Shown piece after piece: positions 24,435 to 37,924 of a DNA stretch of 64,000 bases; positions within the stretch are counted from its first letter, which is position 1; each line of letters opens with the position of its first letter. A model generated the notes under the pieces. It saw nothing but the letters and a program-made list of their open reading frames with translations, was not told the origin of the DNA and searched no databases. A program made the position numbers and the translations under genes. Where the stretch lies: positions 47,092,879 to 47,156,878 of the forward strand of contig CM074187.1 in the NCBI GenBank assembly GCA_037179385.1, written 5' to 3'. Source of the DNA: Holothuria scabra (Eukaryota > Echinodermata > Holothuroidea > Aspidochirotida > Holothuriidae).

Positions 24435-27227
24435 GGACATGCCGAACTTGACTAAGTTAAGTACTAAACACTAAGCACCATGTCACAGCCTTTACCATAC
24501 ATCATCTCTCATAGAATGATTAAAGTTACTTTCAGATGCACTGATTTGCCAGGAAGGAGCCTTCCAGCTTCCCAACTTTAACCACCCACGTTGATAACAT
24601 AATCACCAGGCTATTCTTTCATCTAAACAACCTACCCAACCATTGCACAGTTTAACAGACAAAGGACCCGACATTGCGCAAGTCTCCCTACAATCAGTGC
24701 AACAAAAGGTGAAATGGATTCAGTTCCACCGAGATAAAATTTATTCACGTTATGATTTTCTGACATAATCATAATCAGCTTTGAGAAAAATATCGTGATT
24801 TCCCTGAGGACGATGACTTCATGCTTAGATAACTCCATAAAAACTTAAGTCTTTAAAATCCTGCACAGTTACCAACAAATTTTTATCTGCTGGAGTTGAA
24901 TTTAAGATGAAATGAATGTCAACACAGTAGTAGCTTACGGACAGTTTCTCATCAATCTTGTGATGAATAATCCTAAAAGGGCCTGGGACAGAAATGGGGA
25001 GACAAGACAAATCACTGAAGAATTAAAATCAAAGGTTCCACTTTAAACTTTGAGGCACATCATGCAGATTAGGTTTATCTAAATTGTTTAGCCAATGCTT
25101 GGTTAATCAATAAGTTAATCATAAGCCCTTCTGATTTTTTCTACCAGAGCAAGTTAAAATTCTACACATACTATTTAAATAATTTACACTTCTTTTTTGA
25201 ATCTGAAACAAAGAACTTTAACACAGAAATGGAATAAATTATACCAAGGGATAATAATTCTTTTTCTTCAACTTTTGACTTTGCAGTTAGATTCACATAA
25301 AAAGCAAAGTATGACAAAATTTTTACAGATGGTTGGCCTAGCGCCTCAAAGACTCGACTTGCATCTCAAAGTTGGTGTGAAGTGCAAGTAACATACTGGT
25401 CTCAGTTTCGTGCAAACACTTTAAAGAATCCTACCATGCTCTGAAGGGAGTTATACAAGCACATTTTGAATGCATATGCCTAATGGATCATCAGCCAATT
25501 TGCCAGTAGCATAAATTAGAACAGATGTCTCTGGTTTGCGAGAAAAAGAAAGATTAATGGGAATCCAGGCAGCAGCAAACTAACAATTCCAAGCATTATT
25601 TAAACTTGGACTGACAATTATGTAAACAACACCGAGATTCAGAAGGAATTACAAGGATTGCACATATTTGGACTAGCACATGGACATTGTCAATTTAATA
25701 CTTTCAATATTCCTGATGTTATCATGCATACAACAAACTACAACATTTTTCACTGTTCTGAAAAATATATAGAGGAAAGGTAATGGGTGCCCTGCAGAGC
25801 AGAAGTTGTTTTGTCCATTATTAAATATATTGGGATATTGTGCAGCTAGCCTACAATACAACTTACACCTTTTTCAGAGTGTGAAAGAGCAGCCCTGCCA
25901 AGCAGAAGTTGTTTCATGAATTTTTCTTATATGAAAGGTATCTTATTCACTTAATGGGAGAATGTGCAGCTACCTGCAGTATTTAGGCTTTAGGGTGGGG
26001 GCTACATCTACAAAACACAATACTGTTTTACAGTTATTTTACAACAATTTTTACAGTACAATATTCTAACCAAGTGTCTAATGCTTTGTATCTCCTATAA
26101 GAAAGATTCTGACCACTGTTGTCCAATTATTTTATTGAGAATGATTTGATGGTTCTAGCAGACCACAAAGGTCATTAAGTTATTTAAATGTTATGGAAAT
26201 TTATTCACTTCAAACCTGCCTTATCAGGAGCAGGAAGCAGACAAATTGGCAAGCTGGGTTATGCAAGGCTAGCTGGCTCTGCACTTATTGAAAATTCCAT
26301 CAATAAGTTATTTACATGTAAATGTATGTTTATGCATGACTATCTTTAATGAATATAATTATTTTAATCTTGACAGTTTCATTTGTGATGCAAATGAAAC
26401 AATACATTCTCCCAGTTCTCCTGGAATTTCCCTGTAAATTCAAAAAATGCAAAACAGATCCATTACTCTGAAAACAGTCAACAAGTGCTTTTAAAACATC
26501 ATCAATATTTGAATACAACTAAAATACCTTCCAAATGTCTGAAACCAATTTCCTGACTTCCTCCATGCTGGTGTAAGACAAATTAATTTAATGCAACTGT
26601 CAATATTTCTACTGACAGGCAGACGGCAGAAGGCATAGAGGCAGTCATATCACTTAAGATGTAAAAATTCTGCAGAAAAGAAGTCTCAGACTTGCCCAAG
26701 TCACTTTTCAATTAAAATACCCAACCTGTGTTATTATTCAAGCCAACCTATCAGGTTCAACTAATTGGTTGATATGACATTTTGAATTCAGAATGGATGG
26801 CCAGCTAAATGACAAGTAATTAATTAAAAAGACCATGCCTTTATTGCTAGTTATTACAGTCCAATATCAATCGCATGGCTTCTAGCAAGTGATGCGACTT
26901 CAACTGTCACTTTTAGCAGACAAAATCTTGAAGCAATGGCTGATGGACTAAGCTACTGTAAAGGTCATTCATCAGGTTTGAGGGCAAAGTATTACACGTT
27001 TGTGGTGATTTTGTTGGCTAGGTTACCTGGTGCATATCAAGGGTGGTAAAATGTATGCTTTCGGTTGAACTTTCATGTGGTGTTGTAATAAGGTACAAAC
27101 AGGTAATACCTTAACACCAACAATATCCTGATGTCTTCATGGCAAGTCCAACAAGTCTAGCATCATACCCCTGTACATTTCTTCACATGTACACATATGG
27201 GTGGAAAAAACTGAAAAGATTAGAACT

Positions 27228-27354
27228 ACTTTTCAGGAAATTATAGGGAAATTTTGGTAATTGGAAAAGGTTCTGATTCTTTTACATGAAAATGCAAAAG
27301 AATTCAGGATAATTTTACTCCTTTCCTGGGAAATGCACATTTTTTCCAGCCCTG
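27228..27354. mobile_element. hAT-like MITE, family 4, reverse copy
   Basis: Ends CATTTTTTCCAGCCCTG and contains CTCCTTTCCTGGGAAATG, the reverse of the repeat at 38670. The left boundary is not defined. Confidence 0.5.
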
Positions 27355-28268
27355 TAAACACAGTTCCTATACTCTCAAATACTTGAACAAATTTAATTGC
27401 CTTAAAAGCATTTTTATAACCATCCAAGAAGCATCATAGTCTGTTTTTTGACAACATTCCTACTCATATCAGTTTAGCAACCTTTTGCATTTTGAAAATA
27501 CCAATATTTATGGCCCTAATGGCATCCAAATGAGGAATACCAATATTTTGCTTTCTACTGTACTGCCAAATCCACTTGGAGTTGTGCAAAATGTAACAAC
27601 TATTTCAACTGGAATTGCAGGTTCTATGCAGAATGTGGTCAATACTTGAGTTCATCTAAAGAAGACAAATCTATCAGTCACCTCTCTGAAGGGGGCCTCT
27701 TTAATTTATATTACCAACTGGGTCTATGACATGCACCAGGCAAAGCCAGGATTTACAAAGACCGACTGAAAAAAAACAGAAAGTTAAGCTGCCAAATAGC
27801 TCTGTGCAATTCTTCTAAAAGCCAATAAAATATTGCCATGGGCAATCTTTCCTTCAGCTTTGAATGAACATGAAATTCGCAAGGTTATGAAGGAATTTCT
27901 TTTTTGTATTCTGTTGTAAATTTGCAGATAATCTTTCCATTTTTTTTAGCATTGAAAGTTTAGGTAATGTGACAGATATATATGAACATAAAACAACAGC
28001 TGTATTTCAGTTTCTAATTTACTAAGGGTTTTAGAGCCTTCGTTGCCTGTAAAGGACTTTGAATAGTCAGAATTTACACACACTTTCACTACTTCTACTT
28101 AAGATGAGTCTAGATCTAGGCTAGATTTTTTTTAAATTGAAACAAAAGCATGTTAACATCTGCTCTCTTTAAAATTGCACTTCTGTCAATAACAACAAGA
28201 CTTTCAAAGGAGTTACCTCCCAATGAACATCTTGCCATCCCTTCAATGTGTGTTAAAAGATGTTAAAC

Positions 28269-28580
28269 CAGGGATTTCACCAGAAATACAAAAAGGGGGA
28301 TTTATTACGGCTAAACCCTTTTTCCAAAGTGATGCTGTGCTAGCCTTAATTTATGAGTGGGTTTAGGGGGACAAAAACTTGAATCAAGGCCCCTGTCAGG
28401 TGTAATTACAGGAATTTTAAAGGCCATGTATGAATGAAAGTTAAAACATTGCTGCAGAAGTGTCGTCTTTTTAAGTAAGAAACCAAGATATTGACAATCT
28501 TCAAATTTTTATGGAAATGAAGGGGAGGGGGGGGAAACAAAAAACTCCCCCCAAACTCCCTTGTTGCATAAAATCCTTCA
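28269..28580. mobile_element. hAT-like MITE, family 3, reverse copy
   Basis: Begins CAGGGATTTCACCAGAAATAC, the reverse complement of the right end of 41267-41614, and shares the interior in reverse (GGCCCCTGTCAGGTG, CAGAAGTGTCGTCTTTT). The far end near 28580 is diverged, so that boundary is approximate. Confidence 0.65.
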
Positions 28581-28806
28581 GGTTTCCTCTATAGCCATCC
28601 TGTCAGGATGCAGACCTGCCAAAGGATTACCACAGGTAAGCAGGGTTATATTTAGAAGGTGAGGGGGGGGGGATGATGTAATTAGACTACAGAAATAGTG
28701 GTCTCTCACAACTTTTGCCCATTTCTATCTTTCCCCATCCTAAGCCCCCCACCACCACCCACCCATTCACTTTTAAATACGTACTGAAAGTGTGATAGGA
28801 ATGCTC

Positions 28807-29063
28807 CTACAGACGATCCGACCAGCACTTTTATGTAGTGACTGTAGGCAGGCATTAGTGGGGTCCATTAGCCTTAAATCATCTTCACTTATTGTCTACA
28901 TGAATTTCAAACCCTCATATTCAGCACATGGATAAATATACAATTTGGTGTACATCCATCCATGATAAAGGTGAGCCACAAAAATAAAAGATTGAAAGGG
29001 AGATAGACCCCAGTTACGGTCAATTAAAATCACACCATCAGCTGCTGCCAGGATTTGTCTATA
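28807..29063. mobile_element. 255-bp TIR MITE family, copy 3 (reverse)
   Basis: Starts TACAGACGATCCGACCAGCA and ends CCAGGATTTGTCTATA. The interior is the reverse complement of the other copies (GTAGGCAGGCATTAGTGGGG, ACATCCATCCATGAT). Confidence 0.78.
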
Positions 29064-29430
29064 GACAGGTACACTGTTTACACAAACAATGGTTTCTCAC
29101 AACTTTTTGCCCATTTCTGGCCTCCTTCAATGGCTAGTCCTCCCCCACACACCCAATCACTATTAAATACTGAAAGTGTGATAAGCCGGAGTCTAAGGTA
29201 TTACTTTTCATAGGAAGAAGTCATGCACTTGGCATAATGTAAGTTCACTACTACAGAAAAACCTTAATACTTTATATGAAATTTTATTTCCTTCCAAACA
29301 CTACACTGCACATAACTTTGTGTTCTGGATTCTAAATTGAATGAACCAGCTGAGACCTGTACAGCAAATGTCAGAAAATAAACTAAAGCCTTCCCAGAAT
29401 CCCAATGCACCAGAGTTAATACTGCCATCA

Positions 29431-29583
<153 letters not shown>

Positions 29584-29929
29584 TTAAATAAGAGAACAAC
29601 ATGGAGTGAGTCACTAATCAATATAATCACATTTGTGTCCCAATTTCTGTACGAAAACCTGAACATTTTTTTTTTAATAAGGATGTGATATGTATCATAA
29701 AGTAGCTTTTCACTAAAAGAACTTTTCACTATGTCTAAAACAGTGATTCACTTTTGATGTCTCAACTCTGTCTTTGTGATGAAGTGATGTATTCAGTCAA
29801 CCATAACATATTTTTACATATTAAAAGGTTGGCAAGACTGTGTAGTGTCCTTCTGACAGGCAAGAAGGAAATAGGAATAGATTGGCACCCTCTATAACAA
29901 GCAGCCACCCGGTCAAGGCACTGCTACTT

Positions 29930-30520
29930 AAAGTCTACCTTAAGTCAAAAAATTTAAAAATATATTTTGAAACGCATGAAAAATGAATTTTAACAGTCCA
30001 ACTTTCATTTTCATAGGACATTCTTAAGCTGAGATATAAAATATTGAAGTTAATTCACTCAACTTAAATGGTACATTGCACAATGATTTTTTATGTCATT
30101 GTTGTACTACTCAAATTACAATCTTTGTATTTCTTTGTTTTTCGTAAAGTTACTACACCTTGTATCAAGTTGTGATAGCAATCCTACTCATATGGGGCGA
30201 TGTAATTAATTACGCCCTATCTGTGCTACATGCTATCCAGGCAAACAGGAAGTGTCCAAGGTCATAAAAACATTTTTAATTTTAAAGGCAAACAAAGCAG
30301 ATTATGTGAGTTGTACAACAAGAAAGTCACAAACTGTTGCGCAATGGCCCAATTTCTTTTAAGTGAATTAACTTCAACATTTTACATATCAGCTCAGAAA
30401 CGTACTATGAAGATGGGAGTTGGACTGTTAGAATTCAATTTTTCATGCTCCTTAATATATATTTTTGAAATTTTTGACATGGCACTGTGCTGCACATTTG
30501 TGCAGTACATTACACTTTAA
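29930..30520. mobile_element. Foldback-type MITE, long form
   Basis: Same arms as 3920-4293 (GTCCAACTTTCATTTTCATA on the left, GAAGATGGGAGTTGGACTG on the right) around a longer, roughly 340-bp centre. Outer ends are AAAGTCTACCTTAAGTC and TACATTACACTTTAA. It lies about 350 bp upstream of the KH2 exon acceptor. Confidence 0.78.
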
Positions 30521-31759
30521 ATGTTTGCCAAGGGCATACTGTTGGTATTACAGTGGGAATAAGGTATATATGTCAATAAGAAATCACGAGGGACAAAGTT
30601 AAGTTTGACACGTTCCAAAATATTACAACTCTCCACTTATTTTCCTTTAAAGTGACTGCCATGTTGTATCACACAGATACATGACACACTGAGGGTGGGT
30701 AAAGAAGCTTGAATAATTCCTACAATAATTTAATGACTGTTACAAAAGGTTACAATAATTGTCATCTTTGAAACAGCCATTCATGAACTGGGATACTAGG
30801 GTATATACAAATTTAATTTAGGGGGACTGAATTTTCTCTTTAAGATTAAAATGTCTACACATAACAACCTCAATGCAAATGAAAATTGCAATGAAAATTT
30901 TGATGAAAAAGGAAAGGGGGGAGGAGGAGGAGGCAGATTGACTTTGTAGCAATATGCTCAAATGTGCTGCACAGAGCCAAAAAAAGACGTCACCTCACAA
31001 GAATAGCTCTATGTTTCACATTTGTAATGGACAAATTTTCAATACAATAAAAAATATTTTGAATTAGCCAATTAGTCATGCAACTGACATTTTAAAGACG
31101 GTTATTTAAAACCACTGCTTTCAAGATAATACAGTTACTCAGGAAGAACTACCACTTATATTTCAAGCAGAAATTCATTAAAAAAATTCTTGTATCATCA
31201 TTACGGAAGTATTTTTAATTAAATGACAGTTGTTGTTCATTTCAATTCTGTGCAAAATACCAGTTTTAACCAAAATTCCATCACCTGATATTTTCAACAT
31301 CTACTATAAAACATTATGTTATGCAGCACATAAAATGAGGATGAAATGACAAAATTTAATAGATAAGAGACCCTTGTGAAAGAATTTTCTCTCTGCGATC
31401 AAACTTCACAGCAGAAAATGCATTAACCTTTTAAACAAGCTTCAAATGAAAAAAAAGCATAATCAAATCAGATTGGTCTGAGTGTGTCATTACTCCGGGA
31501 TGACGCAAATGTACTTACTATTCTCTCATGTCGGCAATTAAGATGCAGCGAGCCTCCACAGAGAGGGGAGGAAATTAAAGATTTACTAATCAAGTCATTC
31601 GGCAGCTTCCTTGCCAAAAGGATCTCTCTAGCTGTTTTCTGCTGGTCAATGTAAGATCAGTCACTTGCCCAAAGGGAGTAACATTGGAGCACCAGTGATG
31701 CCATAGTTCAATCCAATAAAGCAGACATTTACAACTGAACCACAGGGGTGCAAGAAGTT

Positions 31760-31895
31760 GGAAAGCTATGATAATACTTCCTGGAAAATTGGGGAGGAAA
31801 TGTTCCTTTTTTTTTTTTTACTTTTGTACATGAAACTGCATAAATTCTGGACAATTTTATTTCCTTCCTAGGAAGTAAACCTTTATTCCAGCTGA
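31760..31895. repeat. Family 4 related fragment
   Basis: GGACAATTTTATTTCCTTCC and TTTATTCCAGCTGAG follow the same order as the copies at 27228 and 46200, but the terminal CCCTG is lost. Confidence 0.35.
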
Positions 31896-31963
31896 GACAT
31901 AACATACAGCTTGTCAAAACATTATATTTGGGAAAGCTCACGATTCAATACATATATGGCGAC

Positions 31964-32045
31964 GGTTAGTTAGTTAGAGCTTTATGGCCCAGTTTTTGAC
32001 CTATTGGCGACAGATAACCACTTTTTTTCATAGCAACCACCTCAG
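31964..32045 (-). mobile_element. SINE-A, tail fragment with (CTAA)n
   Basis: GGTTAGTTAGTTAGAGCTTT is the reverse of a CTAA-repeat tail. GGCCCAGTTTTTGACC follows. Only the 3' end of the SINE is present. Confidence 0.6.
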
Positions 32046-32754
32046 AAGGTATGCACACTATAAGTAAGTTTGGTAATTTGTTAAAACCTTGGAGATTTCA
32101 AGGGCTTTGCCCCCTAAACCCCCACCCACAGGAACTGGTACTTTAGGTTCGGTTACGTGGTGTGCTTGAAAATTTTTGCCCCCTAAAATTTTCCTTTGCC
32201 CATAGTTGCCATGGGAGAATCCACTTCCTTGAAGCATGGGCAAATTTACTATGTTCTTCTTGCAAAATCGGCCAGGCCGTTAAGCTACCATCCAAGTCAT
32301 GACAATCCACTTTCGAGGGGCAGAATTTGCTAATGACCCCATCCCTAATTTTGAGATTCTAGCCCTTCCCCATACTCAAGACATTCATGACCACCTTTGC
32401 TAGTAGGCTCACTCTAAGTGACAAAGTTGTCAACCTCTTTCATTCCTTCCTTTTACACCTCACACCCCCACATTTGATCTCCAGACTACCCATTGAAAAT
32501 ATCTAATTAGGAAGATGAACACAAAATAAATCACTATTCTAGCATCATGACAAGTGTATAAGTGTTAGGTTAAAACTGTACAAGAGTGAAGTATTGATAC
32601 TATATGTAAATAATAAATAAAAAGTATGTGTACACAGTGATTACGGTTTGGGCAACAGCATGATAAATAAAACATCTTCATCTACTATCTAGTCTGGGAA
32701 AATAACATTTAGGCATAAGTTCACTGTGCTATTAAAAGCTGACCAGGGACTTAC

Positions 32755-32815
32755 TGCAGGTAAGTGGGGGATTACAAAGTGTAAATAGGAGGTAAGGAGG
32801 GGCAAAGTAAATTTC
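32755..32815. repeat. DIRS-end-like fragment, opposite orientation
   Basis: GGGGGATTACAAAGTGTAAATAGGAGGTAAGGAGG is present; its reverse complement matches the CCTTACCTCCTATTTACA...GTAATCCC pattern of the DIRS end family, closest to the fragment at 52570. Confidence 0.45.
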
Positions 32816-33278
32816 CCAGTCCAAGACAGAACTTTGATGTTTGCAGTTAGAGTATTGACATGGAATTGTGTGTAATGCAACACCACATTGCCCAGCATGC
32901 CAACAACTTTTCGAAAGTAGCAAAATATTAACTACTGTTCCCAATCATTTGCACGTACAGAAATAGCAAAATAGCCTTCATTCTATATTTGCAAATGTTC
33001 TGCTGCCAAATTTTTTAATGTTTTCTGCCTTATTTCTAGGTCAGGCCATCTTCCTCAGGTTACAGTAAATTGAATCCTGCATACCCTAATTCCTTTGGTA
33101 GTATGAATGCAGAAATGTTTTCCATGAATCAATATAAAATTCAATACCTTCAAATACTGGTATATACATCAGTACCAAGTTCTAAGGCATTAGCAATTCA
33201 GAATAAATTTTGGATGACAGCAGTATATGCTCTCAGCAAGAAAAGCCCAAAGGACTTGCTTTGTGTCTTGTGCAATCA

Positions 33279-33452
33279 GTATCCATCATACACGGTGCTT
33301 TGCGAGGTATTTGCTGAGCAACCATGCTCCCATTCACTAAGTTCAAGCAATTTCTCAAAAAAGCTGTCACTTTCAGCTACAATATTCTCAGAATCTCTTG
33401 AAAACTCAGTGCCATCTTTGTCATCACAACTGCTGTTTTTCTTGAAGGATCG
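33279..33452 (-). other. Open 58-codon segment of unknown nature
   Basis: On the minus strand a frame ending with TGA (33276-33278) reads like an acidic, Ser-rich C-terminus (SFKKNSSCDDKDG, FFEKLLELSEWEHG, STVYDGY). The plus strand at 33070-33486 is also open for 138 codons. It is not recognised. There is no convincing splice acceptor or start, so it may be a gene fragment, a decayed retrocopy or chance. Confidence 0.2.
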
Positions 33453-33639
33453 TCAAAACTTCAAGTTGCACTCTCTTCTTACTTGAAAGAATAGTCCAGA
33501 GTCAAATTTACTTTTGATATGTTAAGGGAAACATACTGTATTCTAAATATGCTGGTGAAATTTTTATTATTCATTTCTTATATTCAATTCATGAGGTATT
33601 AGCACTTGAATGTGACAAATTTTCTTCATAGATGAAACC

Positions 33640-33790
33640 TGAAGCAAGTGTAAATGACGTCACAATGGTGTAGTAAGCTTGTGCGCATGCGTTGCGGGTT
33701 GTTTTTATTTTCTAAGCTTCTTGTTGTTAATGACGTCACAATAAGGTCGGTTGTTGAGTTTAAGCGAACACAGCGCGTTGTTTCGATTTT
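33640..33790. promoter_or_regulatory. CRE/NRF1-type promoter-like cluster inside a PCBP intron
   Basis: Two identical TGACGTCACAAT sites (CRE palindromes at 33655-33662 and 33731-33738) flank an NRF1-like palindrome TGCGCATGCG (33682-33691) within 84 bp. CpG density is locally high in an AT-rich region. CRE and NRF1 sites are typical of CpG-rich animal promoters. No gene of known function starts here, and direction is unclear. Confidence 0.5.
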
Positions 33791-34046
33791 CTCTTTAATT
33801 TATGCGCATTTAATTTGAAATGATTTATTAATCGTTACCTGATCGTCAAGCTGATTAGACGTAAGACCATCAAAGGTTCATGTGAGTAATTGTCAATGAT
33901 TTCGCTAAGATAAATTTAGGATAATCAATTGTTAATTGAATATAATCAAACGATTGTAATATTTTGTAATTGTTAACTGATTAAAGATAAGTGTTTTTTT
34001 CTGTTATTCCTATTTTCATTAATGTATTGTTTGTTTCTACATTCAG

Positions 34047-34200
34047 TCACCAGACAGACATGATTTGAGGATATTAGTTGTGGACACAGATTTAGTGATC
34101 TGAAGTGGGCCACAGACGTTGTGAAATAGATTCGTTGAATATAGAAATTGTCTGCGTGAAATGTTTTCTGATGGTCTTAATAAATTCCGGTATTGGAGTA
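34047..34200 (+). ncRNA. Possible second exon of a non-coding transcript
   Basis: A pyrimidine-rich tract ending TTTCTACATTCAG precedes 34047. The following sequence has early stops in every useful frame and an AATAAA at 34179-34184. Donors GTAAGA (33861) or GTGAGT (33882) could pair with it from an exon starting at the CRE/NRF1 cluster. This is inference only. Confidence 0.2.
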
Positions 34201-34292
34201 ATTTACAGCAAGCATGTTATTTTGAAAACATTAAACAAAAATTTGATTATGGACAATTATTATGTGTGTATCTTCCTATTCTTGCCTCTCAC

Positions 34293-34526
34293 GGTTAGTT
34301 GGTAGTTTTTACGGCCCAGTTTTCAACCAATTGGTTCTTAAGTCGAGCCAGCAACAGCCTTTTTCCAGCTATGGCTCACTGGCTCATTTTCCCTACTCGA
34401 CTGCTTATGCTGAGCACCAAGCGCAATTGCAGCAAGTTCGGTTTTTAAAGTTTTTGGTATAACCCAGCCAGGACATGGTCTCCCAACTGCAGGTGTGATG
34501 CTCTAACCACTTGACCATGCAGTTGG
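34293..34526 (-). mobile_element. SINE-A, near full length
   Basis: On the minus strand the head CATGGTCAAGTGGTTAGAGC is an excellent A-box match and GGAGACCATGTCCTGGC occupies the B-box position. The body and the ACCAACTAACC tail follow. It is the best-preserved head of the family. Confidence 0.75.
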
Positions 34527-35399
34527 TTCTTTCCAACCTCACTTAAAACCACCTTTCATAAAATTTTGCATGACCTATCTGAATTGTTTCGAATATTTAC
34601 AATATACTAGCCCCATTTATATCTTTCCAAAGACATAACTCCTGCTTCCTTTTACAGCTCAATAATACCTCAGAAATATTCCATAAAAATTTCATATTCA
34701 ATCAAGCCAGATCTCACTTAAAAATTGGAATTTAAGAATACCAATTTAAACAACTTCCATTTTTTTTTACTCCGAGTATCTTCAAGCAACAACATAAAAA
34801 ATCTCATGACTTTCCATGTCATGCGGACAGACAGTATGGTAATTATCACTTGGCTTGTCTTACGTGACTCTAATTTCTACCCAAGCAAGAAGAAACTAAG
34901 ACTTGTATACCAATCTTTTGCCTATTTGTCATAAACAAAAAATGTCTTGGAAGATATTTCTGATAAAAGTGATTATGTGTGTCATGTTCCTACTTTTATT
35001 TCATAGCCCCTGGCAATTCACCACCCTGGGACTCTACAGGAGACAAGTTGTCACCATGAGAACTTTTACTTAATCACGAAATTGAAAAAAGCAAATGTTA
35101 CAAGTTTTTTGAAACCTATGATTAAATGTGAAAGATAACAAAGGTTTTACAGTTTTACAGCCTGCTTGCCACTGCTAATTTGACAGCAAAATGATAATTG
35201 TAAAGTATCATTTAATAATAGCTATCGATGAGAGTGGTAGCCTGAAACATATCACATTCTCACATTATCCTCAAAACAGCACCACAGAGCATCATCCTGG
35301 GAAAAACTTAATGTCTAGAATAAATGGCTAAAGTTCCTCTAAAAATGGATTAAATTAGATTGTCCCTGATATACAAATGTAAGTCCCATTTTGCAATAA

Positions 35400-35515
35400 G
35401 TTAGATGAGATTTTATGGCTCTGTTTCTAGCCAACAGGTTTAAGTTAAGTTGACCACAGCCTTTTTTCCAGTTGTAACTCACTGGCCTATTTCTCTATTC
35501 CACTGCATATGCATA
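35400..35515 (-). mobile_element. SINE-A, 5'-truncated copy
   Basis: GTTAGATGAGATTTTATGGC and CAGCCTTTTTTCCAGTTGTA match the tail and body. The head is missing. Confidence 0.6.
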
Positions 35516-37924
35516 AAATACAGAACTACTATCAACCACTGATATTATGCCAAAAATTCCTATTTGTGAATATTAGCATTGATAAAATTGTAGTGTAACT
35601 AAGAAAAATAAATATTATATTATTTATTAAGTTGGTATAACAGTAAAATGAATGACCCCATACCACTTTCTTTTGCATCCCGCTTATAAACATATGTCAG
35701 AACAGTAAACGTACCTTGCCCCTTCTCTAGCCCCACCCCCTTTCTCCACACAGTTCTCCTCTTTTCGCATACTGTAGCTAGGATCCCATGAATATGATCC
35801 CCAATTTAAAAACATAATCACCCCACCTCCTAGCTCCATATTCAGATCCATCAAAGTTACTTCTCTAACATTCACGGTAACTACATGTGTTCAAAGTGGC
35901 TACATTGGCACTCTTCAATGTACACTAGCAACAATAGTAACAATACATTGCTGATATTTTGGAGATAAAGAAAATGGGGCCTGTCAATTGGAAGAAACAG
36001 ATCAGAAATTTTGATTCTGATGTATTTTAATACAGTACCCTGAGGCATATAACAGTTTAAAATTTGGAATTATTTGTGCAGTTGGCTAACCTTCAAAAAC
36101 AAAGATTTCAGCAAGCTGATTGCTTTCAAAGCTGAGGATACCTGTCAACAGTCCTTAATTTTCCATTTCAAAACATTAGTTTTCAGTACAATTGCTAGGG
36201 TGCTATGCTTCAATGTGATACTGCTTGCATAATAGAAGCCCACATACCATAGCACTCAGTCTAACTTGTGAAAATGAAGAAGTTCAAAGTTCAGACCCTA
36301 CTAATGTAAAAAATCTTGCCAATAAAAAATCTGCAATCATTTTTAGCTTTTCATTAATTCTTCAATCAAAATACTTTTTTGTGACCTTTTGTTGCAATTT
36401 CATCTAGATGCCAGATGCCAAACTAGTGCAGTAAATTGCAGGTTTATTTCCAGCCATGACTCAAGCTTGAGTTGAAAATTTACACAAAAACTATCTTAAA
36501 GTTACATAAGATTTATACATATACAGAAGAATAACCATTGATGTCCTTCAGGTCCAGATGCATAGTGATGGAATAATAGGCATTGAAATGATTTTGCAAC
36601 ACAGTAAATTGCTACTATATCAAAGTAAAGGGTTTTGATGAACTTGAAAAGTGACATACTTCTGGCTTTTTGGCAAATCTGGAACTTGAGGAGTTTATGT
36701 TGCTGGATATTCACACATTTATCTAATACAGAAAGCTTTCCAATACTGTATTTTGGAGATGGAATACCAATCTAATAAAGAGGTACAAAGTGAAATGTTT
36801 GCTTCAGGATTTGAAATCTTGAAAAGTCTTCTTCTCATTTAGTAATTATGACACATACATGGTATCATCACTACTCATATAATTGGTTGAGCACCAGGCT
36901 TGATGTAACTTCATGTATTCTTAAAGAATATAGATATCCCAAAATTGTATACACCACCTTAAGCAAAAATTATGCGAGTCAGAAGGCTTTATTCTAACCA
37001 GAAAATTACATTTGCTCAAAGCAATTTTTATCAACTCCTTGATTGCTCATGTCGACTTAGCTATACTCAGTCATTTTAATATTCTCAATCAGCATTCAAC
37101 GGAAATCTCACTTTTTTTTTTCCTTAAAAAAAAGGAAGTTAGAAGTGCGAAATTTCTAATTATTTGTTAGACAAAGTTATGCAACTTCAGATCAGCTGAG
37201 ATGTGTTGGCCTTGACTCAATTGGAGTAAAAAAAAGTTATGAATACATAACTGGAAACATATCTTCTGGGGGAAACCTTGTGAGGTAATATCTTGCAATC
37301 TTGAAACTTCAAAATATTTGATGGAAGAATCTTGAAAACTGACTTGAAACCCCTTCAGCAAGTAATACTCATAACAGCTCCCCCTGATTCTGCTGACCTT
37401 GATCTCCAAATATTTCAGAAAAAATTCCTAATTTAAAGGTTTATTTATATCAATTCCATACATTTGGCAATTCATGAAATATTAATGCTTTTTTTCTCTT
37501 CTCTGTTTCTTGATGTCGGCAGGTACATTCCTCCCCAACATCAATTCACTCCAGGCATTCAGCATGTTTCATGTCAAAACGAAATTTTTCTTCTTCATTT
37601 TCCCTTTTTTCCTTTTTCTTTTCTTTTTTTTTTTGGTACTGAATGTTGGAAAGGATACTGTAAATGCCCAAGGCTAAAATATATTGAGCATTTGCCATCC
37701 CACAAAAATACAGAGATACTTGAACATTTGAAGCCCCCACACACTGCTGGAAAAATACAAAAGATGGTAGCAGCTATTTGGGGGGGAGTGAAACACTGAC
37801 ATTACCAGACAGTTCATGAACATCCAGACAGCTAGGATTACCTATCTGACAAAAAGTCAAGCTTTTCACATAAAATTTGTCTATCTGACAATCCTCAAAA
37901 ATTCAAACCTAACCTTAAATGTCA

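Noticed and set aside
24825..25010. Minus-strand frame containing ILNSTPADKNLLVTV as the missing KH2 half
   Set aside because: It only vaguely resembles the PNSTER region. The V-Q-V strand, the CVKQIC helix and matching splice sites are missing.
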